Shown piece after piece: positions 17,275 through 26,275 of a stretch of 39,449 bases of DNA. The notes below the pieces were generated by a model that saw only the letters and a list, made by a program, of their open reading frames with translations, was not told the origin of the DNA and did not search any database. How positions within the stretch are numbered: position 1 is the first letter of the stretch; every line of letters starts with the position of its first letter. This DNA comes from Pedosphaera sp. GTDB taxonomy: Bacteria > Verrucomicrobiota > Verrucomicrobiia > Limisphaerales > AAA164-E04. The stretch covers positions 111,016-150,464 of the forward strand of contig NZFL01000016.1 of NCBI GenBank assembly GCA_002690655.1, given 5' to 3'. A program made the translations under genes and the position numbers.

Positions 17275-17296
17275 TCTTTAAGTATTTCCAATCAAA

Positions 17297-18406
17297 ATGA
17301 AAATTCAACGCATAGATATGTATCAAGTTGACCTCCCGCTGAAGGAAGGTCGCTACAGTTGGTCCGGAGGCAAATCCGTCGATGTTTTTGATTCCACGGT
17401 CGTATCGGTGACCGCAGATTCAGGGTTGGTTGGTTGGGGGGAGGTCTGCCCACTAGGCCCAGCATATCTACCTGCTTTTGCGGGAGGGTGTCGAGCAGGC
17501 ATTGAATTTCTGGCACCGTTTCTGATCGGAGAAAACCCTTTGCAACTGGAGCGCTTGAATCGTCATATGGACGCGGTTCTCAAGGGACATCCATCCGTTA
17601 AATCGGCTATTGACATGGCCTGCTGGGATCTCCTCGGCAAACACTCCGGACTTCCTGTCTGCGAGCTGATGGGAGGACGCTACGGAGAAGATTTCCACCT
17701 TTATCGCGCCATATCTCAAGCCTCCCCAGAGGATATGGCCAAAAGTGTCCGTGGCTATCGCGAAGAAGGCTATCGAAGATTTCAACTGAAAGTGGGTGGT
17801 GATCCCGATCTTGATATTGAACGCATTCATCGCGTTGCCGAAGTCCTGCAACCCGAAGATCGATTGGTAGCAGATGCAAATACAGGCTGGTTGATGGAAG
17901 GGGCCATGCGGGTTGTAAGAGGTGTGCGCGATCTGGATGTTTATATTGAACAACCTTGCCGAACCTACGAGGAATGCCTCTCCATCCGCAGGCATACCGA
18001 TCATCCTTTCGTGCTGGATGAAGTTGTGGACGGTGTGGAAATGCTCATCCGTGGAAAAGCAGATTTAGCAATGGATGTCGTGAATATCAAGATCAGCAAA
18101 TTTGGCGGACTTACCCGTGCACGACTTGCCCGCGACCTTTGTGCACAGCTTGGGATTGCGATGACCATTGAAGATTCATGGGGTGGCGATATCATCACCG
18201 CTGCCATTTCGCATTTTGCTCACAGCACACCAACGGAGCTTTTGTTTACGAGCACTGACTTCAACAGTTATGTGACCAAATCCATTGCAACAGGGGCTCC
18301 GGAAAGGGATCGTGGAAGGCTTAGAGCTTCAACGGAGTCCGGGCTGGGCATTGAGCCACGGATGGATGCACTGGGTTCCCCGGTCTGGAGTAGCCGCAAT
18401 ACCTGA
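17297..18406 (+). CDS. Mandelate racemase/muconate lactonizing (enolase) superfamily enzyme
   Basis: The 369-residue protein has the capping domain (residues 1–120) and (βα)7β barrel of the enolase superfamily. The expected catalytic set is visible: Lys165 (FQLKVGG), metal ligands Asp193 (VADANTGW), Glu219 (YIEQPC) and Asp241 (FVLDEVVDG), and the second-strand base Lys268 (NIKISKFGG). The layout [16 protein letters not shown] followed by IEDSWGGDI resembles cis-3-hydroxy-L-proline dehydratases and related dipeptide-epimerase-like enzymes, so dehydration or epimerisation of an amino-acid-like acid is the best guess; the exact substrate cannot be read. It is cytoplasmic. It lies 22 bases after the DUF1553 gene and 30 bases before the helicase gene, so the three could be co-transcribed although their functions look unrelated. 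Confidence 0.9.
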   Translation: MKIQRIDMYQVDLPLKEGRYSWSGGKSVDVFDSTVVSVTADSGLVGWGEVCPLGPAYLPAFAGGCRAGIEFLAPFLIGENPLQLERLNRHMDAVLKGHPSVKSAIDMACWDLLGKHSGLPVCELMGGRYGEDFHLYRAISQASPEDMAKSVRGYREEGYRRFQLKVGGDPDLDIERIHRVAEVLQPEDRLVADANTGWLMEGAMRVVRGVRDLDVYIEQPCRTYEECLSIRRHTDHPFVLDEVVDGVEMLIRGKADLAMDVVNIKISKFGGLTRARLARDLCAQLGIAMTIEDSWGGDIITAAISHFAHSTPTELLFTSTDFNSYVTKSIATGAPERDRGRLRASTESGLGIEPRMDALGSPVWSSRNT

Positions 18407-18436
18407 CCACAGCCAACATCAGCTTCCTATTTCTGA

Positions 18437-20941
18437 ATGGGCGTCAGTAACTCGAGAGACGATAAGGCATTTTCCCTGGATGTTTCAGTTCGGGATTTGG
18501 TGGAATTCGTGTTGCGCCGAGGTGATCTCCGGAGCGGTCCTTCTTTCACTTCACCCAGTCGCGCGCTTGAGGGAACACGAGGGCATCAAAAACTACAATC
18601 TTCCCGGGATGATCATTATCGGGCAGAAGTCGCACTGAAATGGGTAACCGTTCGACCAACATTTACCCTGACCCTAAGGGGACGCATCGACGGAGTAAGG
18701 GAGGGGCCAGAAGAAATATTTCTGGAAGAAATCAAGACAATCACCGGTGAATGGTCGGAAAAACCATCCGATCTTCACTGGGCCCAGCTACGCATTTACG
18801 GAGGAATCTGGAACCGCCTGAATCCATCAAAGCCCCTGCATCTTCGACTTACCTATTTTCATCTTGAAAGCGATACCGAGTATTGCTTCGACGAAAAAAA
18901 AACTCCTTCATTCGTTGAATCTTTCTTGCAGGAAGTCCTTGAGAAATACTTGAAATGGCTGGATCGACATGTTGCCAGGACGGTTCAACGCAATGCGACT
19001 ATAGAAAATTTAACATTCCCTTTTTCAAAACTACGGGCGGGTCAGGCATCCATGCTGGAGGCCGTCAGGAATCTGCACCTGAAAGGAGGCGCCATGATGG
19101 TGGAAGCTCCAACGGGCATTGGGAAAACGATGGCTTCCCTGTTTCCATCAATCAAGGCACTTGCGGGTGAGCATGTCAGACAATTGATGGTTGTACTTGC
19201 ACGCACACCTGGCCAAACCGTCTTTCAGGAAGCTTTGAAGCTACTTGAGCAGAAGGGAGCCAAAGTTAAGACTCTCTCAATGCTCGCTCGTGAAAAAGTG
19301 TGCAGACGTGGAAACAAAGCCTGCGATCCGGCAACCTGTGCCAGACGAGAGGGCTATTTTGACCGACTTGGGGAAGCCAGAGGCGCCGCTATTCATGAAT
19401 CTCCTGATCTGTTGAACACAACGGTATTGAATGAGTTGGGCGAACGATTCAATGTATGTCCACACGCCCTTTCGACTCACTTGGCACCTTGGGTGGATAT
19501 TGTCATGGGAGATTATAATTATGCCTTCGATCCGGGAGCACAGTTGAGTTATCTGTTTGGCGAGGAATCTCCGAGGCGCAATAGGATCGCATTGCTGGTG
19601 GACGAATCCCACAACCTCGTCGATCGGGGAAGGGAAATGCACTCACAATGTATTCGAACCGAAAACTGGACACCATCGGTGAAATGGCTCCAGAAAAACA
19701 AGCCTGAAGGGGCCACTTTATTGAGGCAATTATGGAAGACAATGAGAGCCACATTGAACACGGGATCCAGTACAGGTATCCGCATCCAACCCACCCTTCA
19801 TCAAACAGAATTATTCCCAGCAGAAAAACAAACATCCTCCATACAAAAAACAAGCGAACCCCTGAAAATCATCAAAAGGGTATCTCCCAGCGAAGTTGTG
19901 TTGGAGGAAACCCCGAAATCCTGGGGTTTGCTGATGGAACGATTTTTGCAAGTCGCCGAAGAACAACTCAAGACGCCCCATTTGGACGCGGTGCACACAG
20001 AGTTGCTGGAACTTTACTTTGAAATCTACAAGTTCTTGAAAGCAACCCGGGAGCAGGGAGACCATCACCAACTTATTCTAAAGCGACACCATCGACACAT
20101 CACCTTGCATCGATTCTGTATGGATCCTTCCAGAGAAATATCAGCATCATGGAAAAAGACCTGGTCCACATTATTTTTTTCGGCCACCCTCTCACCTTCG
20201 AGCTTTTATCAGCAATTATTAGGCACAAGTGAACATCATTCGAACCTTTCACTGCCATCACCTTTCCAAAGATCCCAATGGCAAACCATCATTCATACGG
20301 GTATCTTTACCACATATCGGCAACGTGTCTTCTCATATTCAGAGGTGGCTCAGGTGATCCAAATCACCAGTCAATCCAAACAAGGAAATTATCTGGCCTT
20401 CTTCCCTTCCTTTGAATACCTGAGACAGGTCATGCAACGACTGTCCGATCTTCCTGAGTTAACCGGATCTAAAACAGTCTTGATGGCTCAATCCCAAGAA
20501 ATGGATGAATCAGCAAGGTCCGAATTCTTGAAAGTATTCAAACAACAGAATGATTACACCAAAATTGGTCTAGCCGTAATGGGGGGAATATTTGGCGAAG
20601 GGATAGACCTGGCTGGAAAGGCATTGATTGGTGTCGTTGTGGTCGGAGTAGGACTTCCGCAAGTGTGTCTGGAAAGAGATTTGATCCGCGAGCATTTTGA
20701 TGCGTATGGGGATAATGGATTTGACTTTGCATACCGCCATCCAGGTATCAATCGTGTGATGCAAGCCGTAGGCAGGCTGATTCGCACGGAACAGGACCGA
20801 GGGGTAGCGGTGCTGATCGATCAACGATACAGCGATGAATCTTATCATGCATTATTGCCCGATGCTTGGCCAAAGGAAGAGATTGAGAGTTCCAATGATT
20901 TGAGAGCAGCTCTACAACGATTCTGGAATTCAAATGATTGA
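18437..20941 (+). CDS. PD-(D/E)XK nuclease fused to XPD/DinG-like Fe–S helicase
   Basis: The 834-residue protein combines two activities. Residues ~40–190 look like a RecB/Cas4-type PD-(D/E)XK nuclease: Asp85 in RGRIDGV, then Glu98-Ile-Lys100 in LEEIKT, then a QLRIYGGIW helix. From ~200 it is an SF2 helicase of the XPD/Rad3 group: Walker A ending GIGK230T231, Walker B D389-E-S-H392 and a C-terminal QAVGRLIRTEQDRG motif VI. Four cysteines between motifs Ia and II (Cys289, 296, 301 and 341) match the [4Fe–4S] site of XPD and DinG, so 5'→3' unwinding is expected. E. coli DinG lacks the nuclease, and Firmicutes DinG carries a different (DEDD) one. A role in DNA repair or processing of flaps is inferred. 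The ATG has no clear ribosome binding site, and an alternative downstream start would damage the nuclease domain. Confidence 0.9.
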   Translation: MGVSNSRDDKAFSLDVSVRDLVEFVLRRGDLRSGPSFTSPSRALEGTRGHQKLQSSRDDHYRAEVALKWVTVRPTFTLTLRGRIDGVREGPEEIFLEEIKTITGEWSEKPSDLHWAQLRIYGGIWNRLNPSKPLHLRLTYFHLESDTEYCFDEKKTPSFVESFLQEVLEKYLKWLDRHVARTVQRNATIENLTFPFSKLRAGQASMLEAVRNLHLKGGAMMVEAPTGIGKTMASLFPSIKALAGEHVRQLMVVLARTPGQTVFQEALKLLEQKGAKVKTLSMLAREKVCRRGNKACDPATCARREGYFDRLGEARGAAIHESPDLLNTTVLNELGERFNVCPHALSTHLAPWVDIVMGDYNYAFDPGAQLSYLFGEESPRRNRIALLVDESHNLVDRGREMHSQCIRTENWTPSVKWLQKNKPEGATLLRQLWKTMRATLNTGSSTGIRIQPTLHQTELFPAEKQTSSIQKTSEPLKIIKRVSPSEVVLEETPKSWGLLMERFLQVAEEQLKTPHLDAVHTELLELYFEIYKFLKATREQGDHHQLILKRHHRHITLHRFCMDPSREISASWKKTWSTLFFSATLSPSSFYQQLLGTSEHHSNLSLPSPFQRSQWQTIIHTGIFTTYRQRVFSYSEVAQVIQITSQSKQGNYLAFFPSFEYLRQVMQRLSDLPELTGSKTVLMAQSQEMDESARSEFLKVFKQQNDYTKIGLAVMGGIFGEGIDLAGKALIGVVVVGVGLPQVCLERDLIREHFDAYGDNGFDFAYRHPGINRVMQAVGRLIRTEQDRGVAVLIDQRYSDESYHALLPDAWPKEEIESSNDLRAALQRFWNSND

Positions 20942-21218
20942 CTAAAATAAAAGCAAAGCAAAAGCGCTCAATCATGCATGGCAATATTTCGCAATTTCAT
21001 TAGCGAAACACCATATTCGCCACTCATGACGCTGCCCTTTTTCAAAACACTGAAGAATTCAAACAACTATCAAATATGGATCGGCTTTCGTGGATAATAA
21101 TACGCATGGTGAGATAAACCTTTATGCCTTGCAATCTCTGCAAACATGCCCCATTGTTATTTATGATTCTACATTTAAGGTCCTTGCCAACCGCAAAAGA
21201 GCAGTGAGTTAACAAAGC

Positions 21219-22016
21219 ATGGAATCCTATGATCCAACGCCACTGATTGATTTGTGCGAAGCCATACTCGCTGATGGTGAACTTTCAGCTGATGAAGTTT
21301 ACCGCTTGTCAGAGTTTCTCAATGCCACCCCTGAATGCACTTTGCATTGGCCAGGCAAGGAACTAGCCACACTTTTAGTGGAAGTTTGGAAGGATGGAGA
21401 GATTTCTCTGGATGAACTTGGTCAGGTTGCCGGATTATTGGTGGAAATTCATACACATTGGCATGATCGCATTGCAGAGAATGGCATCGATGTTCCTGCA
21501 AGCCTGCTGCCGGCAGCAGAGCAGGAAGACGCTGAGGCTTTCTCGCTCCCTAAAATTGATTTCAAAACCACAATCACAAGTTTTACTACGGGTGCCTATG
21601 AATATGAGGTAGATTTGAATGAACCGTCTTGCACGTGCGATGATTGGAAAGAAAAAAGATCCAAATTACCAAGAGGGCATTTTGGAAGATGTTGCAAACA
21701 CATCATCTCACTGATGAAAAATGTTCCTTTCAGAGGGAAGGTTCGCATCCTCATCGATGCGTTCGCATCCACGGGTACTACACCTCACCCGGAACGAGAA
21801 TGGTGTGCAGGCAATCTAGATGGAGACAATGTGTTCGTCTCGAGTCCTGCATATGGATGGTCTGACATACTTGTGCAAAGCTCTGAAAAATGGGCACATT
21901 ACAAATACAACGTCCTTGATTCGAGGTGGGCCTATCAAAAAGAACCTGCTCAAGCCAACGTATTGCTTGAAATTTTGACAGATGCGTTCCCGGAGACTGC
22001 TCAATCAAAGAAGTAA
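21219..22016 (+). CDS. SWIM zinc-finger protein with N-terminal acidic helical repeats
   Basis: The 265-residue protein has two matching N-terminal segments, CEAILADGELSADEVYRLSEF (residues ~13–33) and LVEVWKDGEISLDELGQVAGL (~53–73), a TerB-like or EF-hand-like pattern seen in some DNA-repair and nuclease proteins. The centre is a SWIM zinc finger: Cys138-Thr-Cys140 (SCTCDDW) and Cys159-Lys-His161 (CCKHII), preceded by the usual YEVDL strand. The C-terminal ~100 residues are not recognised. SWIM domains bind DNA or protein and often accompany helicases. It follows the nuclease–helicase gene on the same strand after 277 bases, too far for certain co-transcription. No membrane segment or signal is seen. 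A role with the helicase is inference. Confidence 0.8.
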   Translation: MESYDPTPLIDLCEAILADGELSADEVYRLSEFLNATPECTLHWPGKELATLLVEVWKDGEISLDELGQVAGLLVEIHTHWHDRIAENGIDVPASLLPAAEQEDAEAFSLPKIDFKTTITSFTTGAYEYEVDLNEPSCTCDDWKEKRSKLPRGHFGRCCKHIISLMKNVPFRGKVRILIDAFASTGTTPHPEREWCAGNLDGDNVFVSSPAYGWSDILVQSSEKWAHYKYNVLDSRWAYQKEPAQANVLLEILTDAFPETAQSKK

Positions 22017-22056
22017 AGCACTTGTCTTTTCCATCTGAAGTCCTATAGATGACAGG

Positions 22057-22917
22057 ATGATGTCCACACTGCTGAAGCGATTACTGTTTGCTGGAGTTGC
22101 GATCTGTTTGGCTTTCCCCCCTGTCTCAAAAGCGAGTGATTCTCCCCTGACGCTTCGTTATGAGAAAAACATGCTGTCTATTCAAGGAAAACATATTCCC
22201 GGAGGAACCATACCGATTTGGTACATTGAAGCTTACTGCAGACCCAACGCCCACGAAACAGATTGGAACCAGCATACAGTCATTGGACACAAAACAACCA
22301 TCCTGGAATCCCAAGATCAAAAGGTTCTTCTGCAATGTAAGCTGAATGATGGTGTGATCGTGCAGCATACCATTACTTCCGATGAAGATTCCGTGGACTT
22401 TCAAATCACCGCGTATAATCCCACCAAAAAAAACTCCAAAGCACATTGGGGTCAACCCTGTATTCGAGTAGGCAAGTTCACCGGATACGGAGATCCCGCG
22501 AACGGAATTTCTTATGACTACATTGAACGTTCATTTATTTTTCTTGATGGCAAGTTAAGCTTGATGCCAACCAAAGATTGGGAAACGAAGGCGAGATATA
22601 CACCGGGCCAGGTTTGGGCTGCGCCGGGAGTCAAAGGAGAAGACGTCAACCCAAGACCTCTGAATCCTCATTCGCCTAGCAATGCATTGATTGGATGCTT
22701 CAGCAAGGATGGAAAGGTTTTGCTTGCAGCCGCATTTGATCCTTACCAGGAACTCTTTCAAGGCGTCATACATTGCTTGCATAATGATTTTCGTTTGGGT
22801 GGTTTAAATCCAGGAGAAACTAAAAAAGTGCATGGAAAACTTTATGTGCTACCTGCTCATATTCCGACACTTCTGAGCAGATATCGACAAGATTTTCCAG
22901 ACCATTCCCAACATTAA
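22057..22917 (+). CDS. Unknown secreted β-rich protein
   Basis: The 286-residue product starts with a signal peptide (LLKRLLFAGVAICLAF, cleavage near VSKASD). The mature part is rich in β-strands (LTLRYEKNMLSIQGKHI, QHTITSDEDSVDFQITAYNPT) and resembles the carbohydrate-binding or galactose-mutarotase-like sandwiches common in planctomycete and verrucomicrobial genomes, but I cannot name a family. Two ATG codons are adjacent (22057 and 22060), either of which could serve. The gene is 12 bases upstream of the HTTM gene and very likely forms an operon with it, which suggests a shared role at the cell envelope. Four cysteines in the mature part could form disulfides in the periplasm. Confidence 0.75.
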   Translation: MMSTLLKRLLFAGVAICLAFPPVSKASDSPLTLRYEKNMLSIQGKHIPGGTIPIWYIEAYCRPNAHETDWNQHTVIGHKTTILESQDQKVLLQCKLNDGVIVQHTITSDEDSVDFQITAYNPTKKNSKAHWGQPCIRVGKFTGYGDPANGISYDYIERSFIFLDGKLSLMPTKDWETKARYTPGQVWAAPGVKGEDVNPRPLNPHSPSNALIGCFSKDGKVLLAAAFDPYQELFQGVIHCLHNDFRLGGLNPGETKKVHGKLYVLPAHIPTLLSRYRQDFPDHSQH

Positions 22918-22929
22918 ACTGTTGAAAGT

Positions 22930-24375
22930 ATGGTTCCCAACATAATGGAATCCATTCAGTCCAGATTGAAACAAATCTTTTATCTGGATTTACGCATGCT
23001 GGCCTGTCTGAGGGTCGGGCTTGGTGCAATAACCCTCTGGGATTTGGTATCACGGGCTGACTCATTCAGGGCGCATTATGGTCTGGAGGGTATTTTACCC
23101 CCAGGCCAGGCTACATTGTACGCAGATTTCAATGCTCTCATTCCTCTCCACTTATGGTTCACGTCCGATTTTGAGCAAGCATGCCTGTTTGTCGTTCATG
23201 GATTGACAGCAATGGCACTGATACTGGGAATCAAAACGCGCTGGGCAACGATCATTTCTTGGGTATTCATAAATTCTTTGCATATCCGTAACCCTATGGT
23301 TCTTTATGGAGCAGACAGAGAGCTTGCCGCATTGTTTTTCTGGGCCATGTTTCTACCGCTTGGAGCTAGATGGTCACTGGACATGACACAGCGCCTTGAA
23401 TGGCAGGGAAAAGTCCGAATCGAGGGATGGCTTTGCACAGGGTTCATACTTCAAGTAGCCCTGATATACTTTACCTCTGCCTGGAGCAAATCCGGAGAAA
23501 GCTGGAGCGATGGAACTGCTGTTTGGCTTGCATTAAATATCGACACTTACACCAGTGACTTTGGGCGCATTTTATTAAGTTCCCCTGCCTTGCTATCCGC
23601 ATTAACCTACACAACTTTGATAGCAGAATGGATAGCCCCACTTCTCCTGCTGGCCGGTCCCTGCGTGCCTCTCAGGCAGTTGGGCTGCTGGATACTGATA
23701 AGCTTACAACTTGGATTACTCATATTCATGGATCTGGGATTGTTTCCACTTGTCTCCATAATAGCACTGATCGCAATCACACCAACTCGGAAAGCACCAC
23801 TCAACGATGAATCGAGAGACCATATTCCACCTAATCTATTGATGTTGCAATTTGCGGCGGCATTTTTTGTATCTCTCATGTTAATTTGGCAAATAATGTT
23901 GATCCCGAATGCCTTCAGCTCTAACTCAGTTTTGGCGAAAATGCCTGAGCCACTTCAATGGCTTTTAAAAACAACACGCCTTGCCCAATCATGGTCGATG
24001 TTTTCCCCTGACCCACCTGACAGCGATGGATGGTTCATTCTCGAATACCAGGGAGGCCCCAAAAATAATGCAGTCGATTTATTGAAACCAACAAAACCTT
24101 TATCTTGGGAAAAACCATCATCACAAAAGGACATGCTCGATTCAGACCGTTGGAAAGAGTGGTTTAATAAAACGCACAGCCGAGGATTAAGCTGGAAGCA
24201 AACCATGCGTTACTTTCAAGAACATTACGCGACCAGCAGCCCAGCTGACATTACAGAGACTAGAACACATTTGCTCCTTTGGTTTATTGAAGAATCTGCT
24301 TTGAGCCCTGAACGTGCTCCAAAACGTCATTTACTCACCAGACATTCGCAAGCACCCTCCGGTTCAGACCGTTGA
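22930..24375 (+). CDS. HTTM-domain membrane protein (γ-carboxylase-like)
   Basis: The 481-residue protein belongs to the HTTM (horizontally transferred transmembrane) family related to vitamin K-dependent γ-carboxylase. The family start is clear: LRMLACLRVGLGAITLWDLV, a YGLEGILPPG loop, then several membrane spans (VHGLTAMALILGIKTRWATI, INSLHIRNPMVLYGADREL, ALFFWAMFLPLGARWS) and further spans between ~155 and 330. A soluble C-terminal part of ~150 residues (SWSMFSPDPPDSDGWFI) follows, as in other bacterial members. Catalytic function in bacteria is unknown. Its last 12 bases overlap the convergent permease gene. It is coupled to the secreted β-rich protein upstream. The MESIQS methionine at 22945 is an alternative start. 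Confidence 0.88.
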   Translation: MVPNIMESIQSRLKQIFYLDLRMLACLRVGLGAITLWDLVSRADSFRAHYGLEGILPPGQATLYADFNALIPLHLWFTSDFEQACLFVVHGLTAMALILGIKTRWATIISWVFINSLHIRNPMVLYGADRELAALFFWAMFLPLGARWSLDMTQRLEWQGKVRIEGWLCTGFILQVALIYFTSAWSKSGESWSDGTAVWLALNIDTYTSDFGRILLSSPALLSALTYTTLIAEWIAPLLLLAGPCVPLRQLGCWILISLQLGLLIFMDLGLFPLVSIIALIAITPTRKAPLNDESRDHIPPNLLMLQFAAAFFVSLMLIWQIMLIPNAFSSNSVLAKMPEPLQWLLKTTRLAQSWSMFSPDPPDSDGWFILEYQGGPKNNAVDLLKPTKPLSWEKPSSQKDMLDSDRWKEWFNKTHSRGLSWKQTMRYFQEHYATSSPADITETRTHLLLWFIEESALSPERAPKRHLLTRHSQAPSGSDR

Positions 24376-25542
24376 TAACATCCACCGCATCCAACGGTCT
24401 GCAAACAGGGTGATAACAACTGCAAAACAGGCTGCAACAAACATCAAAGCACCCCACTCAAGAATCACAAGGCGAGATACAAAAGTGCGACGGCACCCCA
24501 AATAGTGAAAGGTTTCGAATTCATCGCTGCGTAATCGCACCGAAAGGAAAAAAATAATCGATGCCATACCGAACACCGTGCACCCAATCAACAGGTAATT
24601 AAGATCCATGAATTGCTTGATCCGGATCACCCAGGCCATCATGGACTCCACAACTTCCAATGGACGAATGAGCTGAAGTCGGTTTGATGAATGGTTAAAC
24701 TCCCCCATCAACAAGGTTTCTGATTTGACACTCGAAGGCCATATCAGCAATGCCGTGACCGGGAGCTCATCCATGGCTGAGTGAAAGTGAAATGTTTGCT
24801 GGTTTTCTTGGTTGATTTCAAGGTAAGGAAGGACAGAAGCGCTTGCCATCACCACTCCATTCTTTGTTTGCAAAACCTTATCCGCTTGGTCATCAGACGA
24901 AGAAAGGCTCTCATGCCCGTGTCCGAGTCCGTCCATGATCCAGTGGGTTTTCAAATCCACAAAGATAGCATAATCATCGGGGGTTCCGGTCGGCTTGAAT
25001 ATCCCTGACACTTTCATCTTCAAAGGATAATCACCTGCCAGATTGAATACATTGAAAGCATCGGACATTAAACTCATACCGGGATCGAGCCCCAGCGACT
25101 CAGCGACCTCCGAACCTAGCACACACTGCCCAAGTTGAACAAACGTGTTCCCCTCCTGTATTTGCATGCTCCGAGCTTCGAAATATTCGAGCGTAGTACC
25201 TACAATGGGTCTGGAAAATGCCGTGAACCCAAGGGCCACAGGAACCGATGCACCTCGGTTCTTGGCCATCAGCGCATGCCATTCTTGAACAGGAAATGTA
25301 TCCTGAATATCCGCTTGAAAATAAAGAGCATGAAGTGTCAGGTCGTATTCATTGCCCTTGACCCCGAGCACCAGCGGCGTATCGATTGCCCTCGCTCTGA
25401 CAGAATGCTCGAATAATCGAGTCAAATGCCCCAGACACATGGGCAGGGCAAAAATCATCGTCAAGCTGAACCACAAAACTAATGATTTACCTTTGTTATA
25501 GTCAAGGTATCGCCAAACAAAGAAGAGCTCATGACGATTCAT
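24364..25542 (-). CDS. FtsX-type ABC transporter permease
   Basis: The 392-residue protein has an N-terminal membrane helix (residues ~20–42, LVLWFSLTMIFALPMCLG), a large extracytoplasmic domain and C-terminal spans (YLLIGCTVFGMASIIFFLSV, ALMFVAACFAVVITLFA). This is the four-helix plan of FtsX/MacB/LolCE permeases that move substrates or signals mechanically across the envelope rather than through a channel. The extracytoplasmic part contains a His-rich loop, GLGHGHESLSS, seen in some permeases of this type. It overlaps the ATPase gene by four bases (ATGA) and the convergent HTTM gene by 12 bases. No membrane-fusion or outer-membrane partner is next to it. Substrate unknown. Confidence 0.87.
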   Translation of the reverse strand: MNRHELFFVWRYLDYNKGKSLVLWFSLTMIFALPMCLGHLTRLFEHSVRARAIDTPLVLGVKGNEYDLTLHALYFQADIQDTFPVQEWHALMAKNRGASVPVALGFTAFSRPIVGTTLEYFEARSMQIQEGNTFVQLGQCVLGSEVAESLGLDPGMSLMSDAFNVFNLAGDYPLKMKVSGIFKPTGTPDDYAIFVDLKTHWIMDGLGHGHESLSSSDDQADKVLQTKNGVVMASASVLPYLEINQENQQTFHFHSAMDELPVTALLIWPSSVKSETLLMGEFNHSSNRLQLIRPLEVVESMMAWVIRIKQFMDLNYLLIGCTVFGMASIIFFLSVRLRSDEFETFHYLGCRRTFVSRLVILEWGALMFVAACFAVVITLFADRWMRWMLSTV

Positions 25543-26228
25543 ATGGCCTTTGCTTTAACGGGGGTTTTGGATTGGAAGTCTGCAAAGTCAATGACACGGT
25601 CAAATCCCTCAATCAAACTACGATCGTGAGTCACCATAATTAACGTAGCACCTTGCTGAGTGATTTCGCTTAACAATAAATCTCTCACCAATATCTTGTT
25701 ATCAGGATCCAGATTGCCAGTAGGTTCGTCGGCGATGACTAAGCCAGGCTTCAATAACAGCGCTCGGGCAATGGCTGTACGCTGGCGTTCTCCCTGAGAT
25801 AACTTGCCTGGGTAACGGTGTTTTAGGGATACCAAACCCAAGCGATCCATCAATGACGAAACTCTAGCCTTCATATTCACTCTGGAGTGCCCAGAGTTTT
25901 CAGAGAGACGCCAGGGAGTAAGAATATTCTCCTCCACATTGAGGTATTCAATGAGCTTGAAATCTTGAAACACATAGCCAATAGAGCGCTGGCGCAAGGC
26001 ACGCCGCTGATTGCCATTGAGCTTGGCCAACAATGTTTCACCGAGCTGAACATCCCCCTTGTCAGCCTGTTCAATTCCTGTGAGCAGTTTTAAAAAAGTG
26101 GTCTTACCTGAACCGCTTGGGCCAACAATCGCAGCAGAGACGCCGGATTCGAGATGCAGCTTTGGCACCGATAATTCGAACCCCGAATAAGCCCAGCGGA
26201 AAAGAAGATTTTCAATGAGAATGTCCAT
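25539..26228 (-). CDS. LolD/MacB-type ABC transporter ATP-binding protein
   Basis: The 229-residue cytoplasmic ATPase has all the ABC motifs: Walker A in GPSGSGKTTFLKLL, Q-loop GYVFQDFKLIEYL, signature LSQGERQRTAIARALL, Walker B VIADEPTGNLD and H-loop MVTHDRSL. The sequence best fits the LolD/FtsE/MacB group that pairs with FtsX-type permeases. The permease start overlaps its stop as ATGA, so the two are translationally coupled. The gene lies 47 bases after the receiver gene on the same strand and may be transcribed with the upstream partner-switching genes. Confidence 0.93.
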   Translation of the reverse strand: MDILIENLLFRWAYSGFELSVPKLHLESGVSAAIVGPSGSGKTTFLKLLTGIEQADKGDVQLGETLLAKLNGNQRRALRQRSIGYVFQDFKLIEYLNVEENILTPWRLSENSGHSRVNMKARVSSLMDRLGLVSLKHRYPGKLSQGERQRTAIARALLLKPGLVIADEPTGNLDPDNKILVRDLLLSEITQQGATLIMVTHDRSLIEGFDRVIDFADFQSKTPVKAKAI

Positions 26229-26275
26229 TCATCGATAATAGCAATAAACCTGTTTTCAATGGCTAATGCGCCGTT

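Noticed and set aside
17468-18004. 178-codon minus-strand ORF
   Set aside because: It is the shadow of the enolase-superfamily gene, in which all catalytic residues are found.
20987-21008. Hairpin TTTCGC/GCGAAA after the helicase gene
   Set aside because: The stem is short, with a ten-base loop and no T run, so it is not convincing as a terminator.
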